Shown here one piece after another: positions 1 through 5,944 of a stretch of 6,832 bases of DNA (the stretch's first letter is position 1; every line of letters starts with the position of its first letter). The notes beneath the pieces are model-generated. The model made no database searches. It saw only the letters and a program-made list of their open reading frames with translations, and had not been told where the DNA came from. This DNA comes from Lachnospiraceae bacterium UBA2734 (GTDB lineage: Bacteria > Bacillota > Clostridia > Lachnospirales > Lachnospiraceae), in NCBI GenBank assembly GCA_002353635.1, contig DEKA01000019.1:1-6832 (forward strand). The letters are read 5' to 3'. The position numbers and the translations under genes were made by a program.

Positions 1-2
1 AC

Positions 3-46
3 GGGATTCTTTATTGTATTACATCCTCTCCGGTGCCGAGAATCCC
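3..46. repeat. Inverted repeat across the argS stop codon
   Basis: GGGATTCT (3-10) and AGAATCCC (39-46) are exact reverse complements with 28 nt between them, enclosing the last codons and the TAA of argS. The minus-strand RNA could form an 8-bp stem here, but the loop is long and whatever follows lies beyond the window. GATTCT occurs several times in the first 320 nt through ordinary codon combinations, so chance is a real possibility. Confidence 0.25.
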
Positions 47-1788
47 AGCACGTCAATGCAGGTGTTCAGAACAGATTCTGTGAGGTACAGAAGGGCGATC
101 CACCCCTCCTTGACGCTCTCATCCTGCTCGGTGAGGATTCTCGTCCCGTGGTAGAAGCTGTTGAAGTCATTGGAGAGCGCATAAATGTACGCACAGATTC
201 TGTGCGGTGCAAGATTCTCGTACGCATCCTCCATCATGGCGTTGAAGCCGCACAGCTGACGCATGAGATTCTTCTCAGCAACAGATCTTGGCTCCTGAAC
301 CGTGAGGTCTTCCGGATTCTTTCCACCCGCCTCCTGGTATCTCTTCAGGATGGACTTGATGCGGACGATCGTGTACAGAATGTAGGGACCTGTGTCTCCC
401 TCAAACGACGTAAACTTCTCTGTATCGAAAATATAATCCTTAGACGCCTGGTTCGAGAGATCACCGTACTTGATCGCTGCAAGCGCAACCTTCTTCGCAG
501 TCTCTTCGGCCTCTTCCTCCGGAATATCCGGATTGGTTTTAATCTTCTCAAGCATCTGCTCATCAATGTCCTTGATCAGCGTCTCGAGGCGCATAACGCC
601 GCCCTCTCTCGTCTTGAAGGGCTTGCCGTCCTTTCCGTTGACCGTTCCAAATCCATTGAAAACAAGTTTGCAGTCAGCATCCACGAGATGACATTTTCTC
701 GCTGCGCGGAAAGTCTGCACGAAGTGCAGTTCCTGGCGCTTGTCGACAACGTAAATGATCTCGTCAGGATCGTATTCCTCCTGGCGCATTTTGATCGTGG
801 CAAGGTCCGTCGTCGTATACAGCGCGGCGCCGTCGGACTTGAGGATCATGCAGGGCGGCACTTCCTTGGCATCCGACTCCTCAGCGACATCGACGACGAG
901 AGCTCCCTGGCTCTCGTAGGCCTGTCCGGACTTCTTCATGTCCTCCACCATCCCGGGGATGATGTCATTGACACTGGATTCTCCATTCCAGAGGTCAAAG
1001 GTGACATTCAGATTCTGGTAGTTCCTCTTCATATCTGTGACGGACACATTGATGATGTGGTGCCACAGTGCGCGAAGGCCGGGATCCCCCTGCTGCAGGC
1101 GGTGGGTATTCTCCAGTGCCTCCTTGTGATAGTCCTCATTCTCCTTGGACTTGGCAGAGGCGAAAGGATAGATCTCCTCGAGGTCGCTCACCGTGAACGG
1201 CGGCTCCTTCGGATAGTCTCCTGTATGCTCGGGATCAAAATAGGGGAGCTCCGGATGTCTGTGCTGAAGCTCTGTGATCACAAGACCCATCTGCAGACCC
1301 CAGTCGCCGAGATGGATGTCACCGATCGCCTTGTCGCCGTGATAACGTACTATGCGCTTTAATGCCTCTCCGATCACTGCACTGCGCAGGTGTCCCACGT
1401 GGAGCGGCTTTGCGACATTCGGTCCGCCGTAGTCCAGAATGACCGTCTTGGCTTTGTCAGGCTTCTCCATGCCGAATTTCTCCGCCTCTTTCATCTGGCG
1501 CAGATAATCGCACAGGAACGATTTGCGCAGATCAAGGTTCAGAAAGCCGGGCTTTACCACCTCCGCTCTCTCGAAGACTGCGCTGTCCTTCAGCTGCGCT
1601 GCGACGTCGCCTGCGATCATAAAAGGGGCCTTGTGGTACTGCTTCGCTCCGGCCATGGCGCCGTTGCACTGGTACTCCGCAAGGTCCGGACGTCCTGAGA
1701 CGGAAACCTTCCCAAGCGACGCATCGTATCCCGCCGCCGCAAAGGCCCTTCCGACTTCCTCTGAAAGAATATTCAATAACTGCTGCAT
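19..1788 (-). CDS. argS: Arginyl-tRNA synthetase (class I)
   Basis: ArgRS charges tRNA-Arg with arginine using ATP in the cytoplasm; unlike most class I synthetases it needs the tRNA to activate its amino acid. The 589-aa length is usual for the family. Domains in order: N-terminal additional domain for tRNA D-loop contacts (about 1-95); Rossmann catalytic domain with YGGPNVAKPLHVGHLRSA (120-137), where HVGH (130-133) is the HIGH signature, and GDWG (161-164); KPFKTREGG (389-397) in the degenerate KMSKS position, as is normal for ArgRS; and a helical DALR anticodon-binding domain (about 465-589) ending in the typical LGFSAPERM. The ATG at 1788 is preceded by GAGGG at a short spacing. Being 222 nt from queH, argS probably has its own promoter, though read-through from the car operon is not excluded. 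No T-box signature is seen on its strand. The stop is TAA, and only 18 nt downstream are visible, so its terminator cannot be judged. Confidence 0.98.
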   Translation of the reverse strand: MQQLLNILSEEVGRAFAAAGYDASLGKVSVSGRPDLAEYQCNGAMAGAKQYHKAPFMIAGDVAAQLKDSAVFERAEVVKPGFLNLDLRKSFLCDYLRQMKEAEKFGMEKPDKAKTVILDYGGPNVAKPLHVGHLRSAVIGEALKRIVRYHGDKAIGDIHLGDWGLQMGLVITELQHRHPELPYFDPEHTGDYPKEPPFTVSDLEEIYPFASAKSKENEDYHKEALENTHRLQQGDPGLRALWHHIINVSVTDMKRNYQNLNVTFDLWNGESSVNDIIPGMVEDMKKSGQAYESQGALVVDVAEESDAKEVPPCMILKSDGAALYTTTDLATIKMRQEEYDPDEIIYVVDKRQELHFVQTFRAARKCHLVDADCKLVFNGFGTVNGKDGKPFKTREGGVMRLETLIKDIDEQMLEKIKTNPDIPEEEAEETAKKVALAAIKYGDLSNQASKDYIFDTEKFTSFEGDTGPYILYTIVRIKSILKRYQEAGGKNPEDLTVQEPRSVAEKNLMRQLCGFNAMMEDAYENLAPHRICAYIYALSNDFNSFYHGTRILTEQDESVKEGWIALLYLTESVLNTCIDVLGFSAPERM

Positions 1789-1792
1789 ATTT

Positions 1793-1797
1793 CCCTC
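1793..1797 (-). promoter_or_regulatory. Ribosome binding site of argS
   Basis: The minus strand reads GAGGG, then AAAT, then the argS ATG. The core is shorter than AGGAGG and the spacing is tight (4-5 nt). A better AGGAG at 1821-1825 has no in-frame start codon at a usable distance, so the ATG at 1788 remains the best start. Confidence 0.6.
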
Positions 1798-1839
1798 GCT
1801 CTTATATTTCTGCAGAGTCTCTCCTGCTCATAACGTTTT

Positions 1840-1866
1840 GTTATATTGAAATGTTTCTTCAGTCAG
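1840..1866 (-). promoter_or_regulatory. Candidate sigma-70-type promoter of argS
   Basis: On the minus strand TATAAC (1845-1840) matches five of six bases of the -10 consensus. CTGACT (1866-1861) matches four of six of the -35 consensus. The spacer is 15 nt, shorter than the ideal 17. The local sequence is clearly more AT-rich than the flanking genes. A start point near 1833 would give a 5' leader of about 45 nt, too short for a T-box or large riboswitch. A second TATAAG near 1800-1805 is too close to the start codon. This is a motif match only. Confidence 0.4.
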
Positions 1867-1910
1867 AAAATAGATTCTTCCGACTGGTAATGGCATTCTA
1901 AGCTATTTTC
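1866..1910. repeat. Inverted repeat with perfect 8-bp arms upstream of argS
   Basis: GAAAATAG (1866-1873) and CTATTTTC (1903-1910) are exact reverse complements separated by 29 nt. The downstream arm abuts the candidate -35 box of argS. It may be a weak stem, a protein-binding dyad, part of a dispersed repeat, or chance in AT-rich DNA. There is no G+C-rich stem followed by a T-run, so it is not a typical intrinsic terminator. Confidence 0.4.
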
Positions 1911-1937
1911 AGTGCGCTGACAACTGCACAGGTTACG

Positions 1938-1958
1938 CCGCACAACAGCTTCGTGCGG
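1938..1958 (-). other. Short GC-rich hairpin downstream of queH
   Basis: The minus strand reads CCGCAC, a 9-nt loop, then GTGCGG: a perfect 6-bp GC-rich stem about 50 nt after the queH stop. No U-tract follows, so it is not a convincing rho-independent terminator. A GCGG just upstream could pair with the same CCGC, giving a competing fold. It might stabilise the 3' end of the carA-carB-queH transcript or belong to a repeat; its function is unknown. Confidence 0.35.
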
Positions 1959-2010
1959 ACACTTCGCCGCGCAGATGCCTCCTGGTGCTTTGCTGCACAA
2001 ATGGAACCGC

Positions 2011-2697
2011 TCACAGCTCCGTGACGTTTTCCTTATGAAAACTCTCTCCCTTACTGTACTTGCATCCACAGTAGTTCTGCCTGTACAGGTCAAATTCCTT
2101 CGACAGCTCGATGCTCCGCTTGTAGCCGTCCTTCTTTTTAAAGTCTGAAGGAAGAAAGGCGACGCCGTATCTCTCCTGCATCTCCTGACCGATGGCGTTG
2201 AGCTTGTCCGCATTCTTTAAAGGGGAGATTGTGAGCGTCGTGGAAAAATAGTCAAATCCATTCTCCTTCGCTGTCTCGGCAGTTTTTCCCAGACGCAGGG
2301 CGAAGCACCTCGTACACCGGTCTCCTCCCTCGGGACAGGACTCGTAACCTTTCACAGCCTCTTCATAGGCTTGACCGTCATAGTCACAATCGAGGATCTC
2401 AATCCGATTGGCGGCCGCCGTGGAGTGCATGCCCGCAAAATCCTGCTCGTCCACCTGCCGGTTGTACGCCTCGATGAGCCTCTTTTCCTCTGCCTTCCTC
2501 TTCTCGTACTCCGCGCGCTCTGAGATATTCGGATTGTAATAAAAGACCGTCACCTTGAAGCATTCCCGGAGCCTCTCGAGGCACGCCGAGGAGCACGGCG
2601 CACAGCAGCATTGAAGAAGGAGGGTCGGTGTCCTCCCCTCCTTCTTCAGCGCATCCATGATCTTGTCTAATTCTTTGCTGTAATTGACCTTATTCAC
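2011..2697 (-). CDS. queH: Epoxyqueuosine reductase QueH (formerly DUF208)
   Basis: QueH carries out the last step of queuosine synthesis, reducing epoxyqueuosine to queuosine at position 34 of tRNAs with GUN anticodons (Asp, Asn, His, Tyr). It is an iron-sulfur enzyme that replaces the unrelated, cobalamin-dependent QueG in many bacteria. The 228-aa length fits the family. Diagnostic segments are LLLQCCCAPCSS (27-38, with the paired Cys31-Cys32 and Cys35), VFYYNPNI (51-58), RCTRCFALRL (127-136, Cys128 and Cys131), FSTTLTISPLKN (151-162) and NYCGCKYS (208-215). The start is a GTG at 2697. It is preferred over the ATG at codon 14 because the N-terminal NYSKELDKIM segment is usual for the family. 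It lies 5 nt after the carB stop with only a weak Shine-Dalgarno sequence, so translational coupling to carB is likely. Cys30, directly before the conserved pair, is an extra cysteine where Ser is common. No other queuosine or preQ1 gene is visible in the window. Confidence 0.95.
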   Translation of the reverse strand: MNKVNYSKELDKIMDALKKEGRTPTLLLQCCCAPCSSACLERLRECFKVTVFYYNPNISERAEYEKRKAEEKRLIEAYNRQVDEQDFAGMHSTAAANRIEILDCDYDGQAYEEAVKGYESCPEGGDRCTRCFALRLGKTAETAKENGFDYFSTTLTISPLKNADKLNAIGQEMQERYGVAFLPSDFKKKDGYKRSIELSKEFDLYRQNYCGCKYSKGESFHKENVTEL

Positions 2698-2702
2698 TTT
2701 CT

Positions 2703-5700
2703 TCAGAGCCCTACTGCCTTCTCAATGTTCGAGTCGAGCTTGGCGATATCAATGACGCTCAGGTTCTCCTCCTCACCTGCATGCTCAAGGGAGGACACAA
2801 GTGCACGCGCTGTATCGAGTGCGGTGATCGTTGTTACGCCTGTCTCGATGGCTGTACGGCGGATGAGGAAGCCGTCTCTGTTCTTGTCGCGGCCCTGTGT
2901 GGGTGTATCGATGACAAGGTCGATCTTGTGGCCAAGAAGAAGGTCCATGACCGTCGGCGACTCCTGATCAATCCTGTTCACCTTGCGGACAGGAATGCCG
3001 TTCTCGCGCAGAACCTCTGCCGTGCCGAGCGTCGAGTAGATGATGTAACCAAGGTTCGCATATCTTCTTGCGATGTCAATGATCTCGCCCTTGTCCTGAT
3101 CTTTCACGGTGATGATCATCTGCTTGTGCTTTGGCAGATCGATGCCGGCGCCCATAAATGCCTTGTACAGTGCCTCATTGAAATTCTTCGAGATGCCGAG
3201 GCACTCGCCGGTGGACTTCATCTCAGGTCCAAGGGAAATCTCCGCGCCTCTGATCTTCTCCGTCGAGAAGACAGGCATCTTGATGGCTATTGTGCCCGCC
3301 TCAGGCGCAAGCCCCGGCTTGTAGCCGAAATCCGTGATCTTCTTGCCCAGCATGCACTGCGCGGCGAGATCCACAATCGGAATGCCCGTTACCTTGCTGA
3401 TATAAGGCACTGTGCGGGAGGACCTGGGGTTCGCCTCGATGATGTACACCTCTTCGCCGACAGCGATGAACTGCACGTTGATAAGACCCAGAATATGCAG
3501 CTCCTTCGCAAGGCGCCTTGTGTACTCCGCGATCGTCTCCTTGACATGCTGAGACAGTGTCTGTGCCGGATATACAGAGATCGAATCGCCGGAGTGAATG
3601 CCGGATCTCTCGATGTGCTCCATAATGCCGGGGATCAGAATGTTCTCGCCGTCGCAGACTGCATCGACTTCCGTCTCTGTGCCCTGCAGGTATTTGTCGA
3701 TCAGGATCGGGTGCTTCTGCTCATAGCGGTTGATGACCGCCATGAACTGCTCAATCTCCTCGTCGGAGATGGCGATCTGCATGCCCTGGCCGCCAAGAAC
3801 ATAGGACGGACGGACAAGGACAGGGTAGCCCAGCTTATGGGCGACTGCCTTGGCCTCCTCTGCAGTGTAGACGGTGGCGCCTGCTGCCCTCTTGATGCCG
3901 GTCTTCTGCAGAACCTCATCGAAGATCTCGCGGTCCTCTGCGGCATCTACGTCCTTCGCATCCGTGCCAAGGATCGGCACGCCGAACTTTGTCAGCGCCT
4001 CTGTGAGCTTGATAGCAGTCTGGCCGCCGAACTGCACGACCGCATAGTCGGGCTTCTCGATATCGATGACATTCTTTACGTCCTCCGGCGTCAGCGGCTC
4101 AAAATAGAGCTTGTCCGCGATATCAAAGTCCGTGGAAACTGTCTCGGGGTTGTTGTTGATGATGATGGTCTCGTACCCGGCCTTCTCAAACGCCCATGTC
4201 GCATGCACGGAGCAGTAATCGAATTCGATCCCCTGTCCGATACGGATGGGGCCAGAGCCCAGCACCAGAATCTTCTTTTTCTTCGTGACTCTCTCCGCCG
4301 CCTCATCCACATCGGATGTGTTGTATACGGAGTAAAAATAAGGCGTCTTCGCCTCGAATTCCGCGGCGCACGTATCTACCATCTTGAACCTTGCGGTGAT
4401 GCCGTTGTCGTAGCGCATCTTCGCGATCTGGTCCGCAGGAATGCCCGTGTATCTGGAAATAACGGTGTCCGGAAATTCGTATTTTTTCGCCTCAGTGAGC
4501 AGTTCCTTGGTGAGCGGTCCCTTCTTCAGTCGCTCCTCAATGCGCACGAGGTGGTGAATCTTCTCGATGAACCACTCGTCGATCATGGTGATCTCATGGA
4601 TGGTCTGGCGGGAAATTCCCTTGCGCAGAGCCTCGGCGATCACCCAGATTCTCTGGTCATCAATGACTGTCAGGCGCACGAACAGCTCTTCCTTGGAGAG
4701 ATGACTGAAATCGTAGGAGTCCAGCGCATCGACGTGCTGCTCCAGCGAGCGGATGGCCTTCATAAGGCCGCCCTCGAAGTTGTTGGCGATGGCCATCACT
4801 TCGCCCGTCGCCTTCATCTGCGTGGTCAGCGTTCTCTTCGCCGTAATGAACTTGTCGAACGGAAGACGCGGCATCTTGACGACGCAGTAATCGAGCGTCG
4901 GCTCGAAGGAGGCATATGTCTTGCCAGTCACCGCGTTCTTGATCTCATCGAGTGTAAAACCGAGGGCGATCTTTGCCGCCACCTTGGCGATCGGATAGCC
5001 CGTCGCCTTGGAAGCAAGCGCAGAAGATCTCGAAACTCTGGGGTTGACCTCAATGACGCAGTACTCAAAGCTCGTCGGGTGCAGGGCGAACTGCACGTTG
5101 CAGCCGCCGGTGATCTGCAGCTCGTTGATGATGTTGAGGGCCGCAGTACGCAGCATCTGGTATTCCTTGTCGGAGAGAGTCTGTGAGGGCGCAACAACGA
5201 TCGAATCGCCGGTGTGGACGCCGACGGGGTCGATATTTTCCATGTTGCAGACGGTGATGCAGTTGCCTGCACTGTCTCTCATCACCTCATACTCAATCTC
5301 CTTCCAGCCGGAGATGCATCTCTCGACAAGAACCTGGCCGACTCTGGAAAGCCGCAGGCCGTTCTCAAGGATTTTGCGCAGCTCCGCCACAGAGTGGGCG
5401 ATACCGCCGCCGGAGCCGCCGAGTGTGTATGCGGGGCGCAGAACAACGGGGTAGCCGATAGTCTCTGCGAACTTCACGCCGTCCTCGACATTCTCGACGA
5501 CCATAGAGGGAGCGACCGGCTCACCGATCTTCTCCATGGTCTCCTTGAACATCTCGCGGTCCTCAGCCTTTTTGATGGTGAGGGCTGTCGTGCCAAGGAG
5601 CTTAATGCCGTGCTTATCCAGGAACCCGGACTCCGCGAGCTCCATGCCCAGGTTCAGGCCTGCCTGACCTCCAAGTGTCGGCAGAATGCTGTCCGGCTTC

Positions 5701-5942
5701 TCCTTCTCAATGATCTTCTCAAGGACCTTCACATTCAGAGGCTCAATATATACCTCATCCGCGATGTCCTTATCCGTCATGATGGTCGCAGGATTGGAAT
5801 TGACGAGGCAGACCTCAACGCCCTCTTCCTTCAGGGAGCGGCAGGCCTGTGTGCCGGCATAATCGAACTCTGCCGCCTGTCCGATGACAATCGGGCCGGA
5901 GCCGATCACCATAACCTTATGTACATCTTTGTTCTTCGGCAT
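2703..5942 (-). CDS. carB: Carbamoyl phosphate synthase large subunit
   Basis: CarB uses two ATP, bicarbonate and ammonia from CarA to make carbamoyl phosphate. At 1079 aa it matches the usual length (E. coli about 1073). The first ATP-grasp half (about 1-400, carboxyphosphate synthesis) has GSGPIVIGQAAEFDYAG (14-30), RPAYTLGGSGGG with Arg169, and EVNPRVSRSSALASKATG with Glu298, Asn300 and Arg302. An oligomerisation region follows (about 400-555). The second half (about 556-935, carbamate phosphorylation) repeats the pattern with GSGPIRIGQGIEFDYC (562-577), RPSYVLGGQG (711-720) and EANPRSSRTVPYISK with Glu836, Asn838 and Arg840. The C-terminal MGS-like allosteric domain (about 938-1079) includes STLGTA (970-975) and VIDTPTQG (1010-1017). 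The ATG start at 5942 fits the family N terminus, with AAAGGAG upstream. queH starts 5 nt after the TGA stop. No frameshift or missing catalytic residue is seen. Feedback by UMP or activation by ornithine or PRPP is family knowledge; which applies here cannot be read directly. Confidence 0.99.
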   Translation of the reverse strand: MPKNKDVHKVMVIGSGPIVIGQAAEFDYAGTQACRSLKEEGVEVCLVNSNPATIMTDKDIADEVYIEPLNVKVLEKIIEKEKPDSILPTLGGQAGLNLGMELAESGFLDKHGIKLLGTTALTIKKAEDREMFKETMEKIGEPVAPSMVVENVEDGVKFAETIGYPVVLRPAYTLGGSGGGIAHSVAELRKILENGLRLSRVGQVLVERCISGWKEIEYEVMRDSAGNCITVCNMENIDPVGVHTGDSIVVAPSQTLSDKEYQMLRTAALNIINELQITGGCNVQFALHPTSFEYCVIEVNPRVSRSSALASKATGYPIAKVAAKIALGFTLDEIKNAVTGKTYASFEPTLDYCVVKMPRLPFDKFITAKRTLTTQMKATGEVMAIANNFEGGLMKAIRSLEQHVDALDSYDFSHLSKEELFVRLTVIDDQRIWVIAEALRKGISRQTIHEITMIDEWFIEKIHHLVRIEERLKKGPLTKELLTEAKKYEFPDTVISRYTGIPADQIAKMRYDNGITARFKMVDTCAAEFEAKTPYFYSVYNTSDVDEAAERVTKKKKILVLGSGPIRIGQGIEFDYCSVHATWAFEKAGYETIIINNNPETVSTDFDIADKLYFEPLTPEDVKNVIDIEKPDYAVVQFGGQTAIKLTEALTKFGVPILGTDAKDVDAAEDREIFDEVLQKTGIKRAAGATVYTAEEAKAVAHKLGYPVLVRPSYVLGGQGMQIAISDEEIEQFMAVINRYEQKHPILIDKYLQGTETEVDAVCDGENILIPGIMEHIERSGIHSGDSISVYPAQTLSQHVKETIAEYTRRLAKELHILGLINVQFIAVGEEVYIIEANPRSSRTVPYISKVTGIPIVDLAAQCMLGKKITDFGYKPGLAPEAGTIAIKMPVFSTEKIRGAEISLGPEMKSTGECLGISKNFNEALYKAFMGAGIDLPKHKQMIITVKDQDKGEIIDIARRYANLGYIIYSTLGTAEVLRENGIPVRKVNRIDQESPTVMDLLLGHKIDLVIDTPTQGRDKNRDGFLIRRTAIETGVTTITALDTARALVSSLEHAGEEENLSVIDIAKLDSNIEKAVGL

Positions 5943-5944
5943 GA

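Noticed and set aside
5..318. Seven copies of GATTCT in the first 320 nt
   Set aside because: They arise in different reading frames of argS from ordinary Lys-Asn, Glu-Asn, Arg-Ile and Glu-Ser codon pairs and have no regular spacing, so they do not form a repeat array.
148..1362. Plus-strand open frame of about 400 codons opposite argS
   Set aside because: It is the antisense shadow of a complete argS, with no family motif in its translation.
2002..2010. TGGAACCGC on the plus strand, matching the T-box core UGGNACCGC
   Set aside because: It is on the strand opposite to all genes here, with no plus-strand synthetase or amino-acid gene downstream, and no specifier or antiterminator structure was seen. 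Taken as chance.
1863..2213. Minus-strand 116-codon frame overlapping the queH 3' end and the spacer
   Set aside because: More than half lies out of frame inside queH, and the rest is Arg/Ser/Cys-rich with no domain. It is more likely a by-product of spacer composition or a repeat than a gene.
2781..5186. Plus-strand open frame of about 800 codons opposite carB
   Set aside because: It is antisense to a full-length carB with all catalytic motifs. Long antisense frames are expected opposite genes with strong codon bias. Its translation has no recognisable domain and I saw no convincing ribosome binding site.
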